A DNA stretch of 30,278 nucleotides, taken from Thermohalobaculum sp050330995. GTDB lineage: Bacteria > Pseudomonadota > Alphaproteobacteria > Rhodobacterales > Rhodobacteraceae. Made by a program: the position numbers and the translations under genes. Below the pieces are notes generated by a model. That model saw only the letters and a program-made list of their open reading frames with translations, was not told the DNA's origin and ran no database searches. Location of the stretch: contig JBHJHI010000010.1 of NCBI GenBank assembly GCA_050330995.1, positions 1 to 30,278 on the forward strand. Direction: 5' to 3'. Position 1 is the stretch's first letter; each line of letters begins with the position of its first letter. Below are positions 7,201 through 14,675 of the stretch, piece by piece.

Positions 7201-8369
7201 GCCCCGAGCCGCGCGGCGAGCCGCTCGGCCGCCCAGGCGTGGAAGGCGTGGGTCGGCGCGTCCATCGCGGGCGAGAAGCGCCCGCCGTCGAAGCCGGTGG
7301 CGTGGCGGCCGCGCTGCATGCCCTCGACCACGGCGATGTCCTCCTCGAACACCCCCTTCCAGAGCCGGGCGTTCTCGGCGCGGAGGTCGTCGAAGGCGGG
7401 GCCGGCGACCGAGGCGTCGGGGTAGAGGATCGCCACCCGCTCGCGCACCGCCTCCGGCCCGCGCGGCTCCAGGACGATCGCGAAGGCGTGGTCGCGGTGC
7501 GCGCCGAGCCGCACGTTGGGGTAGAGCGCGACGTATTCGGCGCCCTCGTTCCAGGGCGCGCCCGCGCCCGCGATCGCCGGGAAGCGCCGCCCGTCGGCCG
7601 AGAGCATCGGCCGGTAGACGGTCGTGCCCTGACCCGAGAAGCCTTCGTCGCCCGCCTCGATGTGGTAGTGGTCCTCCAGCCGCGAGTAGGCGTTCAGCCC
7701 CGGATGCACCCAGGGCAGATGGTAGCTCTCGCAGTAGTTCTCGACCGCGAGCTTCCAGTTGCCGCCCACGTCCAGGCTGAAGGCGCTCTCGGGACCGGCG
7801 AAGTGCAGGGGGCGGTCGATCGCGGCCCAGCGCGCGCGAAGGGCGGCGACGCGGTCCTCGAAGGCCGGGGCGCGGCCGTCGAGGTTGACGAACACCACGC
7901 CGAACCAGACGGCCGAGCGCACCTCGACGAGACCCAGCGAGGCGCGGTCGACCGCGTCGTGGCGATTGGTGCCGGGGCCGCCGACGTGGGGCGTCGTGCG
8001 TAGCCGGCCGTCCAGCTCGTAGCACCAGCTATGGTAGGGGCAGCGCAGCGCCCGCGGACGGTTGCCGGGCTGGTCCACCAAGATCATGCCGCGATGGCGG
8101 CAGACGTTGTGGAACACCCGGAGCACGCCCTCATGGTCGCGCGCCATCACCAGCGGCTGGCCGAGGACGTCGACCGGCGCGACGTCGCCCGGCCCGGGCG
8201 CGTCGTGGGCGAAGCCGATCGCGGCCCATTCGGAGCCGAACAGCGCCTCGCGCTCCAGGCGCGCGAAGCCGGGGTCGACATAGGCCCCGTTCGGCAGGCC
8301 GCGCGCGCTGTCGACCGGTCGGACGACGGCGGCGAGATCGGCGGCGCGGACGGTCGTGGCGGCGGTCAT
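7197..8369 (-). CDS. Rieske non-heme iron oxygenase, alpha subunit
   Basis: The 390-aa protein has the Rieske [2Fe-2S] ligands CxH (C90, H92, in VCRHRG) and CxxH (C110, H113, in CPYHSW). It also has the mononuclear iron site ENYCESYHLPWVHPGL (H217, H222), with the probable carboxylate ligand near the C-terminus in the FEEDIAVVEGMQ segment. This is the ring-hydroxylating dioxygenase / choline-monooxygenase alpha-subunit architecture. Such enzymes need a separate reductase, and none is present here, so the substrate stays open. The ATG at 8369 follows GAGGAGG at nine bases. It is the first gene of a two-gene unit with the 75-aa protein and lies downstream of strong hairpins that separate it from the LOV kinase. 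Confidence 0.9.
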   Translation of the reverse strand: MTAATTVRAADLAAVVRPVDSARGLPNGAYVDPGFARLEREALFGSEWAAIGFAHDAPGPGDVAPVDVLGQPLVMARDHEGVLRVFHNVCRHRGMILVDQPGNRPRALRCPYHSWCYELDGRLRTTPHVGGPGTNRHDAVDRASLGLVEVRSAVWFGVVFVNLDGRAPAFEDRVAALRARWAAIDRPLHFAGPESAFSLDVGGNWKLAVENYCESYHLPWVHPGLNAYSRLEDHYHIEAGDEGFSGQGTTVYRPMLSADGRRFPAIAGAGAPWNEGAEYVALYPNVRLGAHRDHAFAIVLEPRGPEAVRERVAILYPDASVAGPAFDDLRAENARLWKGVFEEDIAVVEGMQRGRHATGFDGGRFSPAMDAPTHAFHAWAAERLAARLGA

Positions 8370-8441
8370 CGGGGCGGGCCTCCTCGCATCGGGCACGGAA
8401 GCGATGCTCTGCGCTCGCCGCGGTCGCGTCGCGGCCGAAAA

Positions 8442-8456
8442 CGACACCTCGTGTCG
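8442..8456 (-). terminator. Hairpin followed by four T on the minus strand
   Basis: Read on the minus strand, CGACACGAGGTGTCGTTTT is a 6-bp perfect stem with a three-base loop and a T4 tract. It lies about 150 bp after the LOV-kinase stop and about 75 bp before the Rieske start, so it could end kinase transcripts. It could instead be an operator for the Rieske promoter. Confidence 0.5.
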
Positions 8457-8470
8457 CCATGGGACAGATA

Positions 8471-8520
8471 CGGCGGGACGCGGGCGCGATGGCGGGGGAC
8501 AGGTCGCCCGCGTCCCGTCG
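8471..8520. repeat. Long inverted repeat, 16-bp arms
   Basis: Arms 8471-8486 and 8505-8520 pair over 16 positions with one G-T wobble and an 18-base spacer. It lies in the gap between the LOV-kinase stop and the Rieske start, immediately before the smaller T4 hairpin on the minus strand. It may be part of a transcription terminator or an RNA-stabilising structure. Confidence 0.65.
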
Positions 8521-8604
8521 CGGCGGGGCCGACGACGCTCGGTCCCGCGGTGCCCGCGTCGGGGCCGGGCGCCTGCCGGACGGGCCTCGCGGCCCGCGCG
8601 CGCC

Positions 8605-9702
8605 TCACCCCGGCGCGGGCACGTCCAGCGTGGCGATGGTGCCGTAGGTCGCCGAGCTGACCGACAGCCGCCCGTCGAGCGAGACGACGAGCGCGCGCAC
8701 GATCGAGCCGCCGAGGCCCGAACGGCGTCCCCCGCCCTTGGTGTCGAGTTCGCCGGCCTCGCCCTCTGCGCGGGCGCGCTGCGTCTCCACGCTCGGCGCG
8801 CGCTTCGGCCAGTCGTGGCCCTCGGGCAGGCCGACGCCGTCGTCCTCGACCATCAGCCGCAACCCCCTGCCAGACTGGCGCTGGAAGCGTACGCGCACCA
8901 CGCCCTCGTCGCGGTTTCGGAAGGCGTGCTCGAGCGCGTTGGTCAGAAGCTCGGTCAGGATCAGCCCGAGCCGTGCCGCCGTCTCGACGGGCAGCTCGAT
9001 CTCCTCGCACGCGATGTTGACGCGCACCGAAGCGCGCCCGTCGAGGGCGGCGATGGTGTTGGCGACGCGGCCGAGGTAGGCGCCCGCGGCGACGCTCTCG
9101 CGACGCACCGACGCGACGCCCGCGGGCGTCAGCTCCTCGTAGAGCAGCGCCAGGCTCTCGACGCGGTGGCCGAGCGCCTCCAGCGAGGCCTCGGTCATGC
9201 CGCGCCTGGTCTGGGCGCGGATCATCATGACCACCATGGCGAGGTGGTTCTTCACCCGGTGCTGCAGCTCGCGCAGCATGACGTCGTCGACCGGGCGTCC
9301 GCCCCGGCGCGGGTCGGGGCAGGGGGGCTCCTCCTCCCCCTCCACCAGCTCGGTCTGGATGCCGAGGAAGGCGACGAGCGTGTCGTCCTCGGCGAAGATC
9401 GGCGAGATCCGCAGGCGGTTGGTGAAGGGCGTGCCGTCGGCCTTGTAGTTCACGAGATCGACGCTGACGTCGCGGCGCTCCGCGATGGCGGCGCGCAGGC
9501 GGTCGACGGCGTCGGGGTCGGTGTCCTCGCCCTGCAGGAAGCGGCAGTTGCGCCCGATCGCCGCTTCGCGGCGATAGAGCGTGGTCCGCTCGAAGGCGTC
9601 GTTCACGTAGACGAGCGGGTTGTCCGCAGCGTCCGGGTCGCTCAGGGCCATGGCGACGGGCAGGCGGCCGAGAGCCGCCTTCAGGGACTCGTCGTCTCGC
9701 AT
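8605..9702 (-). CDS. LOV-domain blue-light sensor histidine kinase (HWE/HisKA_2 type)
   Basis: The N-terminal ~115 residues form a PAS/LOV domain with the flavin-binding motif IGRNCRFLQG. The cysteine (C53) should form the blue-light FMN adduct. A linker leads to the dimerisation/phosphoacceptor helix LRELQHRVKNHLAMV (H148), typical of HisKA_2/HWE kinases, and an ATPase domain with LTELLTNALEHAF (N box) and DDGVGLPEG (G1). An Arg/Glu/Gly-rich segment of about 30 residues separates G1 from the glycine-rich SGLGGSIV. No membrane segments are present, so it is cytosolic. The ATG at 9702 has a GGGGGAAG purine run very close by; an ATG at 9750 is an alternative. No response regulator gene is nearby, so it is an orphan, possibly feeding the general stress response as known LOV-HWE kinases do. 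Confidence 0.9.
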   Translation of the reverse strand: MRDDESLKAALGRLPVAMALSDPDAADNPLVYVNDAFERTTLYRREAAIGRNCRFLQGEDTDPDAVDRLRAAIAERRDVSVDLVNYKADGTPFTNRLRISPIFAEDDTLVAFLGIQTELVEGEEEPPCPDPRRGGRPVDDVMLRELQHRVKNHLAMVVMMIRAQTRRGMTEASLEALGHRVESLALLYEELTPAGVASVRRESVAAGAYLGRVANTIAALDGRASVRVNIACEEIELPVETAARLGLILTELLTNALEHAFRNRDEGVVRVRFQRQSGRGLRLMVEDDGVGLPEGHDWPKRAPSVETQRARAEGEAGELDTKGGGRRSGLGGSIVRALVVSLDGRLSVSSATYGTIATLDVPAPG

Positions 9703-9768
9703 GCTTCCCCCGCCTAGCCTTCCCGACTGTCGGAAATGGTTTTCGTCCATCAAGACTTCGCGAAGGGC

Positions 9769-9784
9769 AAAGCGCAAGCGCTTT
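9769..9784. terminator. AAAGCGC/GCGCTTT inverted repeat after the RND gene
   Basis: AAAGCGC-AA-GCGCTTT is a near-perfect palindrome whose arms end in T3 on either strand. It lies about 45 bp after the RND stop and 67 bp before the kinase start. A weak bidirectional terminator or an operator are both possible. Confidence 0.4.
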
Positions 9785-9829
9785 CGACCGCCCGGCCTTC
9801 CGAGGCGACGCAGGGTGAGGTGGCTGCGG

Positions 9830-12800
9830 TCACTCGGCCGGCGTCGCCGTGCCTTCCGCCGCCGAGGCCACGCTCGGCAGGCTGAGCGTGAGGCGGAGCA
9901 GCGGGGGTACCAGAAGCAGCGTCAGCACGGCCGACATCGACAGCCCGCCCACCACCACCGAGCCGAGGCCGCGGTAGAGTTCCGACCCCGCGCCGGGGAA
10001 CACCACGAGCGGCAGCATCCCGAACACCGAGGTCAGCGTCGACATGAAGATCGGTCGGATGCGGTTCCTCGTCGCCTCCTCGATCGCCGCCCGGACGTCC
10101 ATGCCGTCCTCGCGCAGGTGGATCAGCGACTGGTGCACGAGCAGGATGGCGTTGTTCACCACGATCCCGATCAGGATCACGAAGCCGAGCAGCGTCAGCA
10201 TGTCGAGCGGTTGCGCCTGGAACAGGTTCAGCACCGCGAGCCCCGCGACGCCGCCCGCGCCCGCGACGGGGACCGAGACCAGGATCACGAGCGGCAGCAC
10301 GAAGCTCTCGAACAGGACCGCCATCACCAGATAGACGATCACGAGCGCGAGCAGGAGGTTGAGCTGGATCGCGCTCCAGGTCCGGGTCAGCTCGTCGGCC
10401 GCGCCCGAGAGGGTGAAGCGCACGTCCTCGGGCAGACCCTCGGCCTCGATCGGCGCGATCACCTCCGCCTCGATCATCTCCAGCGCGGTCTCCAGCGGGA
10501 TCGCGGCCGAGGGGCGGATCTCCAGCGTGATCGTGCGCAGTCGCTCGCGGTGGCGGATCTCGGTCGGCCCGGCCGTCAGCTCCACGCGCGCGAGCGCCGA
10601 GACCGGGATGATCCGCCCGTTCGGCGCGACCACCGGGAAGGCGCCGATGTCCTGGGTGCGCAGGTCCTCGCCGAAGCCCTGGCCGAAGGCGGGGCCGCCC
10701 TTCAGCGTCAGGTCGCGCCGCTCGGAGCCGAGCGTGATCTCCTCGACGCGCAGCCCGTCGTTGTAGGCGTCGACGGAGAGCGCGAGCGTCTCGGCATCGA
10801 CGCCCGCGTCGGCGAGGCGCAGCCGGGCGGGGACGAGGCGCACCTCCGGCGCGCCCAGTTCGAGGCCGGGCTGGGGGCGTAACTGGTTGCCCTCCTCGCG
10901 TGGGAAGATCGTGGTGATGCGCCCGGCTGCGCGCTGGGCCACGCCGAGGATGCGGCCGAGGTCCTGGCCGGAGACGTTCAATTCGATCGCCCGGCCGCCG
11001 CCGATGCCGCGGCCGAACAGCGAGCGCTGGTTGATGAAGCCGAAGGTGCCGGGCTCGGCGAAGATCGGCTCGGAGAGCACCGGGATCAGGTCGGCGACGC
11101 GGTCCGGATCGGCTGCGGCGCCGCCGAGGAAGGTGGTGCCCCTGAGCGCCACGAAGAAGAAGTGCTCGATCGCGGGCGGCTCGTCCGCCGCGGCCGTCTC
11201 CTTCTCCCAGAGGGGACGGGCGACGGATTCGATGCGCTCGGCGATCTCGGTGGTGGTCGCGAGGTTGTAGCCCGGCGGCGGAAGGATCACGCCGAACACC
11301 AGGTTGCGGTTGCCCTCGGGCAGGTATTCGAGCTTCGGCAGGAAGGTGACCGCCCCGAGGACGGCGGCGGCGGTGATGCCCGAGACCGCGACCAGCCCGA
11401 GCAGGCGAAAGCGCACCGTCGCCCGCGCGTAGGATCGGATCGCCCACGAGAACGCTCGGCCGAAGTGGTCGACCACCGGCACCGGCATGACGGTGAGCTT
11501 CGCGCGCCCGCCGCCGAGCAGCTTGGCCGCGAGCGCGGGCAGCACGGTCACCGCGACCACGAGGCTGAGCATGACCGAGACCGAGATCGCGACCGCGATG
11601 TCGCGGAACAGCTGCCCGGCCTCCAACTCCATCACCAGGATCGGCAGGAACACCATCACCGTGGTCAGCGCCGAGACGAGGATCGCGCCCCAGACCTCGC
11701 GCGCGCCCTTGTAGGCGGCCTCGCGCGGGGGCATGCCCTGCTGGCGCAGGCGATAGATGTTCTCCAGCACCACGATCGCGGCGTCGACCACCATCCCGAC
11801 GGCGAAGGCGATGCCGGCGAGCGAGATCACGTTCAGCGTGCGCCCGAGCGCGGACATCGCCACGAACGACGCCACGATCGACACCGGAATGGCGAGCGAG
11901 ATCACCAGCGTCGCGCGCGGGGAGCGCAGGAACACGAGCAGCACGCCGGCCGCGAGCAGGCCGCCGATCCAGATGTTGGAGATCACCAGATCGATCGCGC
12001 CGTCGATGTAGACGGTCTCGTCGTAGACCTGCTGGATCGTGAGCCCCTGGCGTGGGAGCTCCGTGGCGCGCAGCTCGTCGAGGGCGGTCCGGATGCCCTC
12101 CATCGTCTCGATCACGTTGGCGCCCTGCTCGCGCACGGCGTTGATCGCGATCGAGGGCTCGCCCTTCTGGCGGATGCGCGCGACCGGCTCCTTGTAGCCG
12201 AAGCGCACGTCGGCGACGGCGCCGACGTGGACCCGCCCGCCGAGCGCGGCCGGCGAGGGCGCGGTGCCCGCGGCCGGCCCCGAGCGGAGCACCACCTCGC
12301 GCACCGCCTCGACGGTGTTCAGCTCGCCCTCAGCACGCACGACGTAGCGCCGCTTGCCCTCGTCGACGTCGCCGGCCGAGAGCGAGATCGATTCCGCGCG
12401 CAGCCGCGCCACGACCTCCGGGATGGTCAGGCGGTACTGCGCCAGCCGCTCGGGGTCGATCACGATCTGCAGCTCGCGCTCGACGCCGCCGTAGACGTTG
12501 ACGAGGGCGACGCCGTCGACGCGCTCCAGCCGTTCCTTGATCACGTCCTCGGCGAAGTCGCCGAACTGCTGCATCGGCTTCTCGATGCCCGGCTCGCGCT
12601 GCAGGATCATCCAGGCGATCGGGTTGTCGTCGCTGCCGGAGGTGTCGAGCGTCGGCTCGTCGGCCTCGGTCGGGTAGCCGGACACGCGGTCGAGGCGGTT
12701 GGCGACCAGAAGGAGCGCCCGGTTCATGTCGGTGCCGATCGCGAACTCGAGCGTGACCCGCGCGCGCCCGGTCTCGGAGCGCGAGATCATGGTCTCGAGC

Positions 12801-13027
12801 CCTTCGAGGCCGCGAAGCTCGTCCTCCTGCGGGTTGACGATCTCGCGCTCGACCTCCGCCGGCGCGGCGCCGAACCACTCGGTCTCGACCTCGATCACGG
12901 GCTTGCGCACGTCCGGGGTGAGCTGGATCGGGAGCTGCGTCAGGGCCAGCGCGCCGAACAACACCGCCATCAGCACCGCGGCGACGACGGCGACGGGGCG
13001 CTCGATGGCGATGCGGATCGGGTCCAC
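9830..13027 (-). CDS. RND-family efflux pump permease, 1065 aa
   Basis: This is the inner-membrane proton-driven pump subunit of a tripartite efflux system. Its length, the N-terminal TM helix (RIAIERPVAVVAAVLMAVLF), two large periplasmic loops and two blocks of TM helices are typical. TM4 reads GMVVDAAIVVLEN: the first relay aspartate (D415) is kept, and the second position, Asp in AcrB, is Ala, as in CusA-like and many other RND proteins. The GTG start follows AGAGG by six bases. The adaptor frame overlaps its first 58 bases. No outer-membrane TolC-type gene is adjacent, so it probably shares one. The substrate is unknown. Confidence 0.93.
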   Translation of the reverse strand: MDPIRIAIERPVAVVAAVLMAVLFGALALTQLPIQLTPDVRKPVIEVETEWFGAAPAEVEREIVNPQEDELRGLEGLETMISRSETGRARVTLEFAIGTDMNRALLLVANRLDRVSGYPTEADEPTLDTSGSDDNPIAWMILQREPGIEKPMQQFGDFAEDVIKERLERVDGVALVNVYGGVERELQIVIDPERLAQYRLTIPEVVARLRAESISLSAGDVDEGKRRYVVRAEGELNTVEAVREVVLRSGPAAGTAPSPAALGGRVHVGAVADVRFGYKEPVARIRQKGEPSIAINAVREQGANVIETMEGIRTALDELRATELPRQGLTIQQVYDETVYIDGAIDLVISNIWIGGLLAAGVLLVFLRSPRATLVISLAIPVSIVASFVAMSALGRTLNVISLAGIAFAVGMVVDAAIVVLENIYRLRQQGMPPREAAYKGAREVWGAILVSALTTVMVFLPILVMELEAGQLFRDIAVAISVSVMLSLVVAVTVLPALAAKLLGGGRAKLTVMPVPVVDHFGRAFSWAIRSYARATVRFRLLGLVAVSGITAAAVLGAVTFLPKLEYLPEGNRNLVFGVILPPPGYNLATTTEIAERIESVARPLWEKETAAADEPPAIEHFFFVALRGTTFLGGAAADPDRVADLIPVLSEPIFAEPGTFGFINQRSLFGRGIGGGRAIELNVSGQDLGRILGVAQRAAGRITTIFPREEGNQLRPQPGLELGAPEVRLVPARLRLADAGVDAETLALSVDAYNDGLRVEEITLGSERRDLTLKGGPAFGQGFGEDLRTQDIGAFPVVAPNGRIIPVSALARVELTAGPTEIRHRERLRTITLEIRPSAAIPLETALEMIEAEVIAPIEAEGLPEDVRFTLSGAADELTRTWSAIQLNLLLALVIVYLVMAVLFESFVLPLVILVSVPVAGAGGVAGLAVLNLFQAQPLDMLTLLGFVILIGIVVNNAILLVHQSLIHLREDGMDVRAAIEEATRNRIRPIFMSTLTSVFGMLPLVVFPGAGSELYRGLGSVVVGGLSMSAVLTLLLVPPLLRLTLSLPSVASAAEGTATPAE

Positions 13028-14394
13028 GGCGCGCCTCTGTCGCCGCTCGGAGCAGTGTTCTGGGCGGCGGGGCGGGTCGCGGCGCCGGCGCTGCCGGCGG
13101 GCACCGCGGGCGCGTCATCAGGGGGCGTCGCCGGCGCGCCACTCTCCGCGGCGACGCGGGTCTCGCTCTCGGCGGCGCGTCGCGCGCCCTCGCGCTCGCT
13201 GACGGCCTCGCCCGGCGCGTCGTCCGCGTCCGGCGCGGCCGCGTCGAGGGCCGTGCCGTCGGCGAGCACCGGGGCGAGCGGCTGGCCGGGGCGCAGCCGC
13301 TCGTTGCCGCGCACGACCACGTGCTCGCCGATCGCGACGCCGCGCACGACCTCGACGTGGGAGCCGGCCGACTGGCCGAGCCCGACGCCGCGCGGCGTGG
13401 CCTGGCCGTCGTCGGCGACGAACACGCTCCAGCCGCCGGGGCCCTGCACCAGCGCGTCCTTCGGGATCACCGGCGCCTCGCGCGGCGCGCTCACCGGCAC
13501 GGCGAGCGTGACCGAGCGGCCGACCGCGGCGAGGCGTTCGGGCAGGCCGCCGCTCCCCTCGCCGCCCTCGATCACGAGGCGCACCGTGCGGGTGCGCGTC
13601 GAGGCGGTCTCGACCGGCAGCGTCGCGCGCACGACGGCCCCGGCCTCGTGTCCGCCGTCGACGCGCATGGCGATCCGGGTGCCGGGCGTGAGCGCCTCGA
13701 CCAGGTCGACCGGCACGTCGGCCTCGACCTCCAGGCTCGACGCGTCGAGCAGGCGCGCGAGCGGCTGGCCGAGGGCGACGTACTCGCCGGGCTGGGCCAT
13801 GCGCTCGACGACGCGGCCGGGGAAGGGCGCGCGCACGTTCATGTGCTCCAGGTCGTAGCGCGCGCGGGCGAGCGCGGCCGCGGCGACGCCGACCTCGGCC
13901 TCGGCGCGGGCGATTTCGGAGCGCGCCGCGGCGAGGCCCTGCTGGAGATCCTCGAAGCTGCCGCGCGAGAAGGCCGACGAGCCGCGTAGCCCCCCGGCGC
14001 GGTCGAGCGCCTGCTGCGCCTGGGTCGCGCGCGCCTCGGCGGCGGCGACGGCGGCCCGGGCGGCGGCGAGGGCGGCTTCGGCGTTGCGCTCCTCGATGCG
14101 GGCGAGCTGCTCGTCGAGGCGCACCAGCACCGTGCCCGCCTCGACGCGGTCGCCGACCATGACGGCGACGTCGTCGACGATGCCGGCCGCGCGCGAGGCG
14201 ACCTCGGATTCGAGCGTGGCGACGAGGCTGGCGACGACGGGAGCGGTGTCGGCGATCTCACGCGCCTCGACCGGGGCGACGACCACGCGGGCCGGACCCT
14301 GCTGCGCGGCGGCGAGCCAGGGGACGAGGAGCGCGCAGAGGAAGGCCGGCACGCCGGGGAGGGCGGCGGGCGCGAGGATGCGGGATAACGCCAT
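12970..14394 (-). CDS. Periplasmic adaptor (membrane fusion protein) of the RND pump
   Basis: The 474-aa protein begins with a probable signal peptide, MALSRILAPAALPGVPAFLC onward, cleaved near LAAA-QQ. It continues with the biotinyl/lipoyl-like half motif VEAGTVLVRLDEQ, an alpha-helical hairpin (about 95-165, Ala/Arg/Glu-rich), the second lipoyl half (VRAPFPGRVVERMAQPGEYV) and a beta-barrel domain. The canonical fold ends near RLRPGQPLAPVL. A further ~95 residues are a disordered Ala/Pro/Asp-rich tail, whose last ~20 residues are read out of frame from the pump gene, a 58-bp overlap. The ATG at 14394 has CAGGGG upstream. It forms an operon with the permease. Confidence 0.9.
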   Translation of the reverse strand: MALSRILAPAALPGVPAFLCALLVPWLAAAQQGPARVVVAPVEAREIADTAPVVASLVATLESEVASRAAGIVDDVAVMVGDRVEAGTVLVRLDEQLARIEERNAEAALAAARAAVAAAEARATQAQQALDRAGGLRGSSAFSRGSFEDLQQGLAAARSEIARAEAEVGVAAAALARARYDLEHMNVRAPFPGRVVERMAQPGEYVALGQPLARLLDASSLEVEADVPVDLVEALTPGTRIAMRVDGGHEAGAVVRATLPVETASTRTRTVRLVIEGGEGSGGLPERLAAVGRSVTLAVPVSAPREAPVIPKDALVQGPGGWSVFVADDGQATPRGVGLGQSAGSHVEVVRGVAIGEHVVVRGNERLRPGQPLAPVLADGTALDAAAPDADDAPGEAVSEREGARRAAESETRVAAESGAPATPPDDAPAVPAGSAGAATRPAAQNTAPSGDRGAPWTRSASPSSAPSPSSPRC

Positions 14395-14505
14395 GTCCGT
14401 GCCCCTGCGGCGCCGAAGGATCGGCTGTCAGGGCACCTAACGTAGGCCTCCTCCCGTTCAAGCGTGACGATCGGAGCAGGCACCCTTGCCGTAGGCGCAT
14501 GGATC

Positions 14506-14610
14506 GGCCGCCCGGCCCGCGGGGAAAGGCAGGCCGCCCGGTCCGCGGGCGAGTGGCAGGCCGCCCGTCCGCGGGCGAATGGCCGAGCCGCCCGGTCCGC
14601 GGGCGAGGGG
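14506..14610. repeat. Tandem hairpin repeats, about 27 bp each, four copies
   Basis: Four imperfect direct repeats (starting near 14506, 14530, 14557 and 14583) share the core CCGCCCGGTCCGCGGGCGA. The last three have spacings of 26-28 bp. Each core is an inverted repeat, CGCCCG-GTCCG-CGGGCG, able to form a 6-bp hairpin; the first copy is degenerate. They lie between the adaptor gene start and the membrane-hydrolase start, in the likely promoter region of both. Confidence 0.8.
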
Positions 14611-14675
14611 TCGCGTGGGCGTCCCGTCCCGGCGCGCTAGTGTCGCGCTGCCCCTCGACCCGGGAAGGTCTCTCG

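Noticed and set aside
12960..13250. Frameshift between adaptor and pump genes
   Set aside because: Both frames are intact, and the pump start has AGAGG and a proper N-terminal helix; a long overlap explains it without an error.
10000..13858. Very long open frame on the plus strand over the RND and adaptor genes
   Set aside because: It is a shadow: the translation is His/Arg/Asp-rich with no family features, and the minus strand has clear pump and adaptor motifs.
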